A stretch of 64,000 bases of DNA, taken from assembly GCA_015698045.1 (NCBI GenBank), contig BLAL01000281.1, positions 620,001 through 684,000 of the forward strand, in the 5' to 3' direction. A model generated the notes under the pieces. The model was not told the DNA's origin and ran no database searches. It saw nothing but the letters and a program-made list of their open reading frames with translations. This document shows positions 45,076-56,790 of this stretch, in pieces. The stretch comes from Rhizophagus clarus. Taxonomy: Eukaryota > Glomeromycota > Glomeromycetes > Glomerales > Glomeraceae. A program made the translations under genes and the position numbers. The stretch's first letter is position 1, and the number at the start of each line of letters is the position of its first letter.

Positions 45076-46139
45076 TACGAGTTTTATGTTTGTCTCTTGG
45101 TTAAAAGTTAGTCAACTTTAAAGCTGAGATGCAAGTTATTAAAGACATTTTTTTTTATCTAAACAGAGACAAAATCATTTTTTCTTATCTCAATGCATCA
45201 ACTTTCTTAGTGTTACAAACTATGGTTAAACAACATTTTTGTATGTTGTAATATAGTCAAAGTTTGGCAATTTTTCGTTCATTAAATGGTTGTTTATAGT
45301 AAAAGTTGTGCAATATTTATACAATACTGATAAAAATTAATACACTATAAATTTAAAGAAATATAAAGTGTTTTGTAAAATTTGAACATAGATTGTTATG
45401 TAGGATTTTTTTTTTAGGCTTAAAAACTGTTTTATTAAAAATGTTAAAAATGTATGCCGATCTTATACTAAAATGGACTTCCCATGCCAATTCCTGAAAT
45501 GACCACTGACTGATATAGTAATAAAGTGATATATTTGAAATTATATGATCATACTGTTTTTTTATTTAACAAGAAAATGATATTTTTTTTTTATGTATTT
45601 AAACCAGCACCAATAGTTTGGTTTTCATTAAACATTTGACTATTTTCTGTTTTTTGTGCTTGAAGTTATAATAGGTCGTTTGAGTGTTTCATGAGATGTA
45701 AATGTGTGCTTACTTTAATAATTCTAATCTAACACAATATTTCCAATTGTACTTTCAGTATATCCAGTGTCTTAGTAACTCATTTGCATAGTATAAGCTT
45801 CAAATGGCTTTTTTCTATAAAATTAGCCTTGGAAAGACAATTATGCGTATATATTATCATTAATTTTTTATTGTCTATTAGTGATTTACTACTTCGTTTT
45901 GAAGAAGAAGGAAGCATCATATAATAAAAAAATTTTAAATAGTTAATTGGGTGATTATATCCTAATAAACATATGAATTTCAACCAGTTATATTCAGTTA
46001 TACAAAATTTTTCTTTAGTGTAAATCTTATTCTTTTTTGGTGAGATTCAAATCTTTTTGTACTGGATTATAAATAATAATAAAAATACTTTACATACCTA
46101 CTTCTTTACTGAAAATAAATAAATAATATTTTTCATAAA
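45076..46139. other. right flanks of the nested elements
   Basis: Non-coding right-hand parts of the middle (to 45513) and outer (to 46069) elements. No gene. Confidence 0.55.
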
Positions 46140-46588
46140 TTATAGGCTAGACTCACTATAGAACAAAGAACGCAGGTAATTATGATGATTAAGTGCAGCT
46201 TTGTCTCAAGAGAAATTGTCGCTAAAATTAGTTGTGAAAGTTACACAACAATACTAGAGCTTAATAAAAGTACAAAGAAACTGGTAATATAAAAGATAAG
46301 CAACATTCAGGCTAATCACGAATGTTAAATAAGTGCTATAAACATACTATTATAAGATGTTTGGTTAACAGAGAATATTCTATCACTATTTTATTAACAA
46401 AATCTTTACAAATTAATGAAATTATTGAGATCAGTACTGATACTGTATGTAGAATATTAAGGAGAAATGGTTTAGTTTCTAAGGTAAAGTGTAAGATGCC
46501 ACTTTTATCCAAAAAATATTAGCTTAATTTTGCCAAAAAGTTTAAAAATTGGACAATAAGTAACTGGAGCAAGGTGGTGTGGTCTGAC

Positions 46589-48299
46589 TAGAATTATGCT
46601 CTGGTGGAATCCATTCAATCCATTATCTGATCTGATCAAAAAAATGGATCATTCAAATTGAGAATAAACAGTTCGCAGATAATCTGGATGAAATTATCAG
46701 TTTAATCAGTTTATGACTGGTTGACCAATTGACTGGTTTGATCAGATAATCTGGTCTATTTTTTTAAGAAAAAAAAACAGATAACTGGATTAACCAGATT
46801 GGCCAAATAATCTGATGATTTTTTTTTAACTCAAAAGTCAGAAAACCTACAAAATGAAAATGAAAGGAATGTTAATAATGTTCTTGTATTAAACTTAAGT
46901 AAAAAAAAACTCATTACCTTCAAGAGCAAAGCTAAAGTGTTTTTTCTACAAAAAAAAGAAAAAAGAAAAGAATATTAGTAACGTTCTTATATTAAATTTT
47001 AATAAAAAACTCGTCTATTACTTACATGAGCCAGCAAAAGTATTTATTTCTATAAATTAAAAAAAAAAGAAAGTTAATAAATGTACTTGTATTAAGGTTT
47101 AATAAAAATCATTCCCTCACTCTTTCAATTACTTTCAGAAGCTAAGCTGAAGCATTTGTTCCTACAAATTAAATAAAAAAGAACATTAATAAACATTCTT
47201 ATATTAAAGTTTAATAAAAAACACCCTCTCTCTCCTTTAATTATCTCTAGGAGTCAAGCTGAAGTATTCATTCTTACAAATTGAATAAAAAAGAACGTTA
47301 ATAAATGTTTTTATATTAAAGATTAATAAAAAATGTCCCCTGACTTCTTTAATTACCTTCAGGTACTGAGCTGATATATTCGTTTTTATAAATTAAATAA
47401 AAAAAATGTTAATAAATGTTCTTATATTAAAGTTTAATAAAAAATGCCCCCTCCTTTTTTCAATTACCTTCAAAAGTCAAGCTAAAATATTTGTTCCTAT
47501 GAATTGAATAAAAAAGAATATTAATAAATGTTTTTATATTAAAGTTTAATAAAAAATATCTCTTCCCTCCTTTAATTACCTTCAAGAGTTAAACTGAAGT
47601 GTTCGTTCTTACAAATTGAATAAAAAAGAATATTAATAAACGTTCTTATATTAAAATTTAATAAAAATTGTCCCCTTACTCTTTCAATTACCTTCAGGAG
47701 CTGAATTGAAGTATTCGTTTCTACAAATTGAATAAAAAGAATATTAATAAACATTTTTATATTAAATTTCAATAAAAACCTGTTCACTCACTAGTTAAAG
47801 TTGAAAATCTGAAGTTTAAGTTCAAGAAAAAGGTATTCTTAAAAAAAAAAATACAAATGGAATGTTAGTAATATTTTAAGATGAAAGAATGAAGAAATCT
47901 TGCTTATCGTTTAAAATCTAAGCTGTCTAAACCAAAATCTAAAGTCTAAGTCCAAAAGAAAAGTGTTCCTATTGAAAAAAAGCAAAGAAAACGTTAGTGA
48001 CATTTCCAAAACAAAAGAAAAGATAATAAATACTTACCTCTTGAAATTTTTGAAATCTGAATTATCTTTTAAGCTAAAGAGAGCCTATTTGAAGTTGTTT
48101 GTTATATTCTATTCAAAATAAAAAAAAATTTTTTTTATTTAAAAAAACTTTTTTTTATATATCAGTGTTATATCAGATTGATCGGATATCTGATCAACCA
48201 TCCAGTCAAACTGATGATACAAATAGATCAATCTGAATCTGTTTTTTTTGGATGAATTGACCAGATTGACCAGATAACCAAATTTGAAGTATACCTCTA
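46589..48299. mobile_element. hAT-like non-autonomous element, 8 bp TSD, carrying array C
   Basis: GGTCTGAC occurs on both sides (46581-46588 and 48300-48307), an 8 bp duplication as in hAT elements. Ends TAGAATTATGCTCTGG and, reverse complement of the right end, TAGAGGTATACTTCAA share TAGA..TAT.CT. Subterminal regions repeat ATCTGGT/ACCAGAT words. The interior is an intron-like array; no transposase. Confidence 0.72.
46860..48060 (-). repeat. intron-like micro-exon array C (minus strand)
   Basis: On the minus strand, about eleven units of roughly 108 bp: acceptor of type TTCAATTTGTAG, segment such as AAACGAATACTTCAATTCAG + CTCCTGAAG, donor GTAATTGAAAG or GTAAGTAATAG, AT spacer, and an inverted motif AACGTTTATTAATATTC before the next acceptor. 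Lies wholly within the hAT-like element. Confidence 0.7.
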
Positions 48300-48399
48300 G
48301 GTCTGACGAGTCCAAATTTTAAATATTCAGGTCAAATAAATGTTAGTATTGCTGAAAAAAATCTGAAAAGTTGTTTAAAAATGCCCATATCAAATCTAC

Positions 48400-49430
48400 A
48401 GTTAGGGTTTTGCATGAATCAGATTAAATCAGATTTTATCAGATTTAAATCTGATCTGACAGATCTGGATCTATCAATTTTAAATCTGGATCTGATATCT
48501 GGATTTATATTTGAAATCTGAATCTGATTTGCAAATCCAAATTTAAGATCTGAATCCAATTTAAATTTAATTTAAATCTAATTTAAATCTAATTTCAGGT
48601 CAAACCAAATTTAAAATTAAAAATAAAAAAAAAATATTTTGCAACATTTTTTTATTAAAAACACTTGGAAAAAATATTTCACAATATTTTTTCATTAAAT
48701 TAATTAAAAAAAATGTTGCAAACTGTTTTTTCATTAAAAACATCTTGAATAAATATTTCACAATATTTATTTGTTATTAAATTAATCAAAAAAAAGATTT
48801 TACAATATTTTTTATTAAAAACACTTAGAAAAAACATTTTGCAATATTTTTTTGTTAAATTAATTAAAAAAAATGTTGCAAAATGTTTTTTTATTAAAAA
48901 TACCTTGAATAAATATTTTGCAATGTTTATTCATTAAATTAATCAAAAAAAAATATTTCACAAATTAATTAAAAAAATGTTGCAAAACATTTTTTTATTA
49001 AAAATACCTTGAATAAACATTTCGCAATGTTTATTATTCTCGTTAAATTAATTAAAAAAATATTGCAAAACATTTATTTTATTAAAAACACTTTGAATAA
49101 ATGTTTTGCAATATTTTTTTGTTAAATTAATTAAAAAAATATTGCGAAATGTTTTTTTTATTAAAAACACCTTAAATAAACATTTTGCAACATTTATTTG
49201 TTAAATTAATCAAAAAAATATTTTGCAAATTAATTAAAAAAAATGTTGCAAAATGTTTTTTTTTATTAAAAATACTTTGAATAAACATTTCACAATATTT
49301 ATTTGTTAAATTAAAAAATGTTTCGCAATATTTTTTTATTAAATAAACAGATCAAATAATCTGTTCTGGATCTAGCAGATTTGATCTGAATTTGATTCAA
49401 CAGATTCAGAAAGATTCCAAATAATATATA
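48400..49430. repeat. GATCTG-rich ends around ~85-100 bp tandem repeats
   Basis: 48420-48600 and 49330-49420 are filled with CAGATT/AATCTG/GATCTG words in inverted arrangement, and 48610-49320 holds about nine copies of a unit with TTAATTAAAAAAATGTTGCA and ACACCTTGAATAAACATTTT. Probably another non-autonomous element, borders not fixed. Confidence 0.5.
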
Positions 49431-49730
49431 TATAGGTCACATTAAAATCCAAATTTTTTACTATGATCAATAAGCAAATTATTTTAAATTTTGCTAAGCA
49501 AAATTTTATTATAACATTAAAAATTTTATATTACTAAGCAACTCATTTTATGATATATATAAAAACTTTTATAAATAACTTATAAATTTATATTTATAGT
49601 ACAATTTATTATAAAAATTAAAGGAATAATTTATTTAACGCACTCCTGCGTTATAACGCACCTCTTATCACGTGTTTAATTGGTTTTATTTTATTTATAA
49701 AATAATCTTAAACCGTTAAGTACGTTGCAA
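49431..49730. other. AT-rich spacer
   Basis: No gene; CGCACTCCTGCGTTATAACGCA near 49640 contains small inverted words. Confidence 0.35.
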
Positions 49731-49734
49731 CTTT

Positions 49735-49990
49735 TTATTATTTTATTTCGTCTCCAAGAGGCGTTCCTATAAAAAAAACAATAAAAAAACGTTAGAAATG
49801 TTAAACAAAATTAACGAAAAAAAGAAAAACCCTACCTTTTTGTCTCCAGAAGTCTCTAGGGGTGCTTCTATAAAAAAAAAGACAATGGAGGAACGTTAGG
49901 GAATGTTCTTAAATGAGATTAATGAAAAAAAAGAAACAACCCTTACCTTTTCATTTCCAGATGTCTCCGAGGGCGTTCCAGGTATGGCAT
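49735..49990 (-). repeat. short intron-like micro-exon array F (minus strand)
   Basis: Two to three units, e.g. TTTTTTTTTATAG|AAGCACCCCTAGAGACTTCT then GGAGACAAAAAG|GTAGGG, and GAACATTCCCTAACGTTCC in the spacer. Same design as array C. Confidence 0.55.
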
Positions 49991-50267
49991 TTTTTTCTTG
50001 TCTTTTTTCAATTTTGTTTTCATATTTTATTTTTATTAACTATTTTTTCTTCTTTTTATGGTTTATCTTTCGTTAATTTATTCCTCTTTTCTTTTCGTTT
50101 TCATTCACTTTCTTCTTTTTCATTATCGCTCCTTTTTCCTTTCATTCTCATGATCGTTTCATCTTTATCACCATTTTGTCCTCATTGTTGTTTCATCCTT
50201 ATCAATCACTTTACAGAAACCTTAAGTTTTTGAACAATGCCGAATTGATATAATAACAATGTTAAAT

Positions 50268-50360
50268 TCATATCATTGCGATATCGATTTATCGAAACAA
50301 TATCATTGCGATATCGATTTATCGAAACAATATCATTGCGATATCGATTTATCGAAACAA
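50268..50360. repeat. 30 bp tandem repeat, three copies
   Basis: ATATCATTGCGATATCGATT + TATCGAAACA repeated three times without change; degenerate relatives (CGATATCG words) extend to about 50710. Confidence 0.9.
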
Positions 50361-50710
50361 TATCATTATGATGTCACCATAATATCGTTTCAATATTAAC
50401 AAAAGATATCGTGAAAATATTCGCTTGAAGAAACATCGAATTATTACCATTATGATATCGTTGCAATAACAATAATTTCAAAAAAGAAATGCAAAATAAA
50501 TATTGGTATCGTATCAATATTCACTCGTTGTATCGACAAGATATCGTAAAAATATTTGCTTGAAGAATATCAAATCAACATCGGCTCGATATAGTTAAAA
50601 CAACGATATTTTTTTAAAAAAACGCGAAATAATGATGATATCGACACGATATAGTTAAAACAACGCAAAATAAAAATGGTATCGATATGATATCGTCTCA
50701 ATGTTGACTC

Positions 50711-51408
50711 GCTGTGTTGATGATATTGTCAAAATTACAAATAATCAAGCCAAAATCATCTTGATATTGATCAAATAACGATTCTAAAAAAACGCGAATT
50801 GGTAAATTCACTTCGATTAGTTCAATAGTTCTTGTCAAAACTGTCAATTAGTTATTTAGTAAATATTGCACAATTGTAATATAATGATCTAATAATTGCT
50901 TAATATTACATATCTTGGCAAATAAAAACTGTTCTTTATTGAAAAAAAGAAATAGACGGACTTTTGTATATATTCTTTGGTTTTCAATTGGAAAATTTTC
51001 TTTTTTCACTTACTTATTCAAACAAAATATATACCGGCAGCTTCGTTGTTATAGTTAGATATACTTTTTAAAATTGAGAACACTCTAATATGTACTTTCA
51101 TTGTTAAATTAAAAAAGCCTCCCTGATACGACACCTAAGTCCTTCCTGAGTTTCGTATTCTTGTTTGTTTTAACTTTGAAAAATCTCGCCTACATCATTC
51201 TTCTTTCGTTCCTACTCTCATGACTCAAAACTCACACTAAAGACTTTTTAAAGCAATATATTCTTACGGACAGGCAAAATTGCGACTTGGTTTTAGACGT
51301 TACTTTGAAAAAAAAAACGTGTAATTTTAAAGTGATCATCATGTGACTTTAATTACACAGATTTATGAAAACCGCAATAATTATGTGCATATACACTAAA
51401 AATATTCT
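50711..51408. other. intergenic
   Basis: AT-rich unique sequence; no gene recognised. Confidence 0.4.
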
Positions 51409-53490
51409 TTAACTACTGCCTAATAAAATTTGCAGGGCTTCATCAACAATATTCAGATTCTCAGATCGCTGCTCATCAAAAGCTTGGAATATCAAGCCAC
51501 GTTTTTTCTTTTGAAGTTCAAACACGCGATCTTCAATTGTATTCTCAATAAAAAATCTAAAGACAGAAACTGGCCGAGTTTGACCAATTCTATAAATTCG
51601 ATCTATAGCTTGATCCTCAATACTTGGATTCCACCAAGGATCCATAAGAAAACATTGATTAGCAACAGTAAGATTTAATCCCAAAGATCCACATTTTAAA
51701 CTAATTAGAAGAACCTTTATTTCCGGATCATTGTTGAAATTATTTACAGTCTCTTCTCGCTGATTACGTGACATTTTGCCATCAAATCGAACAAATTTGA
51801 CATTTGCATCTTTAAATGCAATTTCAATCAAATCAAGAAAAGATGTCCATTGGCTGAAGACTACTGATTTATCGTTATTTTGATTTAAAAATTTCAATAA
51901 AGCTTCAATTTTGGAACTTATTTTAAAATCATCTAAATTTCTAATTTCTTCTTCTATTTGAATTGTTGTTAATTCAATTAATTAATTCATATTAACTGAA
52001 TTTTGGCATATCGAACAAGAAAATGGTTCATCTTCAAAACTAACTTTGATGCAATCTTTGTCAAATATATGTTTACAAGGAGTAATTGTAGGAGTTGTTA
52101 ATGGTTTAGAGCACATATAACAACTTTTATTATTACTAACAGATATTTTCAGGGCAGCCAATCTTTCATCATTCATATTGCTATCAGCATCATTTATTTG
52201 TCTCTTACAAAGCTCTGTGTGATTGCAAATCTGTCGTAATCTCAGCAGCATTTCCAGAAACATTACATAATTATATTTTAAATTGCCATTTCTTGATTCT
52301 TTCTAACTTCTAAATTGTTCTTTTATATTACTTTCCATTTTATCATAAATCTTTTTCTCATCCGTCTTAAACTTAATTTTATGAGTATAGAAATTAATAG
52401 GAGGAAGACATACTATAGGACGTCCATTGAATTTCATATCCTTTGTTCTACGAAGACAAACGGCTTTTATTAAGCTTCTAAGATTGTTACCATCTTTAAA
52501 CTTTATTGTTTTGTTGTTAAATATGCTATTCCATATTTCTAGACTATCAAAAGGAGTGAATTTTAAGAATTTAATTAAAGAATATATATCATTTAATTCG
52601 TTCATAATTGGGGTTCCTGTAAGAATCAATCTTCTCTCAGCATCCAAATTACATATGGCAATACTTTGTTTTGTTAATTGTGTACGAATAATATGTCATT
52701 CATCTAAGATAACTTGAAGCCATTTAATGGCAAATAATCCACTCCTTTCTTCTATATTTGATTGTGCAAGAATAGCATATGTAGTAATTATTATATCGTA
52801 AGTTTTAAGAAATTCTGGATCATTAATTCGATCAACGCCATGAAAAACATAATAAGAAAGAGACCCTTTCTTGACATGCATGTTGATTTGGTCAATCCAA
52901 TTTTCAAGCACACTTAAAGGAGCAACAATCAGAGTAGTTTTAGAATATGTGGAATCTAAATTGATTGCAGGTTTGGAAGCTATCAAAGCAATCATTTGTA
53001 TCGTCTTACCAAGACCCATATCATCAGCGAGTATTCCACCTCTGGTAAGATTAGGGCGTGTTATTGTTGCAAACCTTGCTAATGTATTAAAGTAGAGTAT
53101 TTTTTTCGTTTGATCCTCCTTTTGAATCCAGAATTGAACTTCCTCATCAATAGTTGGCTCTTTAGGGTGTTCATTTGATAACATCCAACCAAGGCCTTGC
53201 TTCTGATACGGAAGTAATTTCGTAATTAATGTTTCTGGTTGTGGTGCTTCTAGGAGATTTACTAGAAATTCAGTTTCTGATTGTGGTACTGAATTCACTT
53301 TTTTTGCAATTTCAAAGTCTTTAGGAATAACTTGTAATTTTGGTAGTCCAACAACTGAACTGCTTTTGTTATTTTTATAAAATTTTTTAAGAGTATTTGA
53401 TGTGTTATTATTAGAATTATTATTATTTTCATTGTTAACTCTTTTAATTCTAAATTTTGGTAGTCCTGTATTATTATTATTGGTAGACAT
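51409..53490 (-). pseudogene. SNF2-family helicase with RING finger (Rad5/HLTF/Rad16-like), three in-frame stops
   Basis: One frame of 694 codons without introns runs from ATG at 53490 (MSTNNNNTGLPKFRIKRV) to TAG at 51409. Domain order is that of Rad5/Rad16-type ubiquitin-ligase remodellers: Asn-rich N-terminus, DEXH half with RGGILADDMGLGKTIQ (motif I) and LILTGTP (motif III), a RING inserted between the lobes (CYMCSKP ... PCKHIFDKDC ... CSIC), then SVVFSQWTSFLDLI, SLKCGSLGLNL and QAIDRIYRIGQTRPV (motifs IV-VI). Faults: TGA at 52696 falls inside the DE-x-H box, TAG at 52303, TAA at 51982. The RING also has Asp where a zinc-binding Cys is expected (HIFDKDC). The lack of introns in an intron-rich genome suggests a retrocopy. 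In the family the protein acts in chromatin and post-replication repair; this copy is not expected to work. Confidence 0.85.
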
Positions 53491-54404
53491 TTGAGATTTT
53501 ATTTGAATGATTTATTATTTGAGAATATTCATAAAAAAAAATTATTTCTCATTAGTATATTAAATGGAAAAGAAACAAAAGATTTCAAATTATTAATAAA
53601 AAATATTCTTACGTGAGTATACTGTGGTAAAAAGTGTGAAAAAAATGTACTTACGTGCGTATATAAAAAAAATCTAATCTCAAATAAAAAAAAAGTGTCA
53701 TATCTAGATTACCCCGTATAAATAATTTTGAATTGTGCGACGCGTGATTCATCTGCGGCACCTGTGTCTCGCAATAAATGGATTACTTTATTGTTGATCA
53801 ATATTTTATCATTATGCAGCGTAGCATAGTAAAAAAAGAAAATCTTTTATTATATGCAATGCGGAAATATCAATGTTCGGTACAGATTGAAATGGTCATT
53901 TTTATAAATCCCATGAGATCGACTTATATAACGTCATTATATATAGCATGCTTTTTAAATTTGATTAAGATTAAATAATGTTTAAAATAAAGTTCTTATA
54001 AATATTTTAAGTGTTTATAATATAATACTTTATAGATCTTATATTTATTATTAAAAGTTCTGCATACATTTTGAGTTTTAATAGTTTATTTATTTCTCTA
54101 TTTACTTACGATCGAATCGTACGTATTTAAAAATCTATTTAATACAAAAGTTGCAATCAAATTAATATATAGTCTCTTAAGAGGAATGAGGTAATAAATA
54201 TGAATTATTTATATATTTTTTCGATGAAAATTTAATAAATTTTTCGATTTATTATTATTGTATTATTATTTTATAGAACTAAAAGATGCCGACTAAGAAA
54301 ATAAAAAAAAATAACACGTTCTGGATTAATTATAATAATGAAAAAGATATTTATCTCTTTAGACTGCTTTTTCTTTTCTTTTACTGTTACCAGCTTTATT
54401 CCCT
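53491..54404. other. intergenic
   Basis: AT-rich; no gene recognised. Confidence 0.4.
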
Positions 54405-54530
54405 CTTCCTCTTCCTCTTCCTCTTCCTCTTCCCCTTCCTCTTCCTCTTCCTTTTCCTCTTCCCCGTCCCCTTGCCCTTCCACTTCCCCATCCTCCGCTT
54501 CCCCTTCCCTTTCCACTTCCCTGTCTTTCA
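54405..54530. repeat. polypyrimidine (CTTCCT)n tract
   Basis: CCTCTTCCTCTTCC-type repeat with interruptions. It makes Ser- or Glu-rich open frames on both strands, not counted as genes. Such tracts can form triplex DNA. Confidence 0.85.
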
Positions 54531-54754
54531 TTTCCACTATTATTACTACTATTGCCGCCGTCATTATCAGTAACTTCCTTCTCCTCCTGCTGTTGCTTTT
54601 GAATACCTCTATACTCCTGCTGGGTATAATAGATTGCTTTTTCTATTATTATAAACCATCGTTCTGCACTTTCCCTACTTGGTAATCGTTCAAATAAATT
54701 GGGTGTGAGACCGGTTACAAGATCGAATATTACAAAACTTTTATTGCATATATT

Positions 54755-56208
54755 TCACAACTTGTTTATTCTCTCAGCTGAAGTTCTGTAGCTTCTCCAT
54801 TGTCTTTGCGTCAGTTTTTTTTTAGCTTTCTTAAGAAAGTTTTCTAATATATCTTTAGCTTTTGAAGCATTCGTTTTGCCAAATGATTTTGGCTCAGAAG
54901 CGACTGCTTCTAATGTTTTTTTATATAACTCGTGAAAATACGAGTATCTCCTAACATTTCTTCTTCTTGATAATTCAGAAGTTTCATCTTCTGATTTTAT
55001 TTCATCCAATATTGTAAGCATATCCTCTATTAATAAAGACATATTACCATCGTCTACTTTATCCGGAAAATTAATTCTTGAATTATGATCGTCATCAATA
55101 TTTTTAGTTAGGGAAATAGCTCCTTTTATTTTGAAGCCATCAAACTCCATTCCCTTTTCCAAATAATTATCATAATATTCCTGTAGATTCTGTATATATT
55201 TTTTGTTATCGTAATTAGGTTGCATCATCAGGGGGTTTATTGGCAGACGATCTTGGACTGTTCTTAAATGATATATTAGCCATGCAACGGCTAATATATC
55301 TTCCTTAAGATTTTCATCATTAGCTGCCTTTTCTTTATATAAAAGATTGATCCCTATTGTTGTATTATTATTGCTATTGTCTTCAGCAGGTAATCGCCGA
55401 AGTATATAGGGGTTATCTAGAAACCTGCTCTCTTCCGTTTCTATAAAACGTTGCTCAGGCATGTAAAATGTCAGTTTTACATCTAGTGAACCTGACGGAA
55501 GTACTGCAGTCAATTTTTGTTCATCTATATTCAAAATTATTTTTTTACAATTGCTGCCACTCATGCTCCTTAGAGCAACCAACCCATCTTTCAAAGTATT
55601 TGCGGGAATATTTTCTAGAAATTGCTGGACTTCGTAATGATCTTCTGAAAGAATTTCGATTGTGTCTTGAATAAAAATAAATTTGTAATGCGATAATTAA
55701 TAACAGATTCTCATAAAAAAAGTCAGATCTTTTACATAATGTATGATTCTATAGCTACTAGAATAGTATATGTATATAATAATATATATATTTTACCTTT
55801 TTCTTTCAAGTTTCCTACTGAGATTAATTTGACTTTTTTTGCTTCTTTACTTTCAATAGGCTTTTCGTCCTTCCTTTTCTTTGACGAACCTGCCATCACA
55901 ATTTGTTCGTCTGACGAACCTGCCGTCACAATTTGTTCGTCTGACGAACCTGCTGTCACAATTTGTTCATCTGACGAACCTGCTGTCACAATTTGTACAT
56001 CTGACGGACCTGCCGTCGCAATTTGTTCTAAGGACGGAGAATTTTCTAATGGAATTATATATGGGGAATATTTATGTTTGGTCCTTTTCCGGGAGATCTT
56101 GGAACTAAACCCTTGGTCCAATTCAGAAGGTGAATCACTTTCTGAGTTGGTCTCATTTTCTGAATTGGATTTATCTTCAGGATGAAATGATGGCGAAGGT
56201 TGGGACAT
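54755..56208 (-). CDS. hypothetical nuclear-type protein with 10-residue repeats, two exons (intact)
   Basis: Exon 1 is 55797-56208 and exon 2 is 54755-55665, joined in phase (donor AAAAAG|GTAAAAT, acceptor TTCAAG|ACAC), giving 440 residues. The N-terminus is Ser/Glu-rich and has two basic clusters typical of nuclear import (SRKRTKHK and KKRKDEK). Between them are about five tandem copies of a ten-residue unit (AGSSDEQIVT), encoded by near-identical 30-nt repeats at 55880-56040. The C-terminal 300 residues are a mixed helical domain (DILAVAWLIYHLRTVQDRLP, YIQNLQEYYDNYLEKGMEFDGF, KAKDILENFLKKAKKKLT) that I do not recognise. It lies downstream of the SNF2 pseudogene's start, in the same direction, with a 1.2 kb gap. 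Function unknown; nuclear location is inference. Confidence 0.75.
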
Positions 56209-56790
56209 TTTAAAAATTTACAAAACCAGACAAATTTCTTGATTGTTTATTATGATGATTTTTCTGAATTTTTTGAAAAGGAATTTTATCTCTTTTTATA
56301 TATATATTTTTTTAATTGTACTATATGATAAACACCATTCGATTAAATAATATGTGCTTTCATCGAGGAATTAGTTAAAATCATGTAATCTTAGTACTAT
56401 AATTATACGAGTAATTAAAATAATGATATTTTTTAAGTGACGTGAAAGGCCGACACATTATAATATTTGAAGATCTGCAATCAATTATAAATATTACGCA
56501 TGTAATTAGATATTTTTAAATGACATTACGCAGGCACAGCACATAATTAATTATTTGACACACTTAAAATTTTTAAGACTAAGACGCCTCTAGAATCACA
56601 AATATAACAATGGGAAATTCATTATAAAGTTGGAATGATTCTGATGTAGTAATAATATAAATATTAAAATTGTAATTGGTTAATTCAGTTTACACAAAAA
56701 AATTCTTGCTAAATAAGAATCAAAAAAATAATAATACATATATCATTCTAACCAGAACAATTGTTATTCACTACGAAGTTTATTGGATAG
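56209..56790. other. upstream region of the 54755-56208 gene
   Basis: AT-rich; no motif I can support. Confidence 0.4.

Larger units (their letters stand above)
36498..45513. mobile_element. middle TIR element carrying the THAP-like ORF
   Basis: Ends read TCAGTCAGTGGTCATTTCAG on the left and identically in reverse complement on the right, a perfect 20 bp TIR, with TATA on both sides (36494-36497 and 45514-45517). After removing the nested CACTA-like element (36811-41436) it is about 4.4 kb and contains the minus-strand THAP-like ORF (41593-45075), so this was probably the autonomous element of that family. Confidence 0.82.
36112..46069. mobile_element. outermost Tc1/mariner-type TIR element of a nested stack, TSD TA
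   Basis: Left end TGATCCAGTGTAAAAAGATT (then TGGATC) and right end in reverse complement TAATCCAGTACAAAAAGATT (then TGAATC). TA on each side (36110-36111, 46070-46071). Its own sequence is only about 940 bp (36112-36497 and 45514-46069), non-coding; the rest is nested insertions. Confidence 0.75.
46140..48420 (+). pseudogene. Tc1-type transposase, degenerate and split by an insertion
   Basis: Left part 46150-46588: an N-terminal helix-turn-helix (LTIEQRTQVIMMIKC...SREIVAKIS), a second one (ISTDTVCRILRRNGLVSKV) and the linker KMPLLSKKY-stop-LNFAKKFKNWTISNWSKVVWSD. This is the Tc1 pattern, where WSDES carries the first catalytic Asp. A 1711 bp element is inserted right after GTCTGAC (Ser-Asp); beyond it the sequence resumes GTCTGACGAGTCCAAATTT (SDESKF) and decays quickly. 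Other stops (TAG at 46520, frameshifts near 46290) show it was already dead or has decayed since. Downstream catalytic residues are not recognisable. Confidence 0.8.

Noticed and set aside
54271..54685. Glu-rich (minus) or Ser-rich (plus) protein genes
   Set aside because: Both frames are by-products of a (CTTCCT)n tract with no start context, splice partners or conserved flanks.
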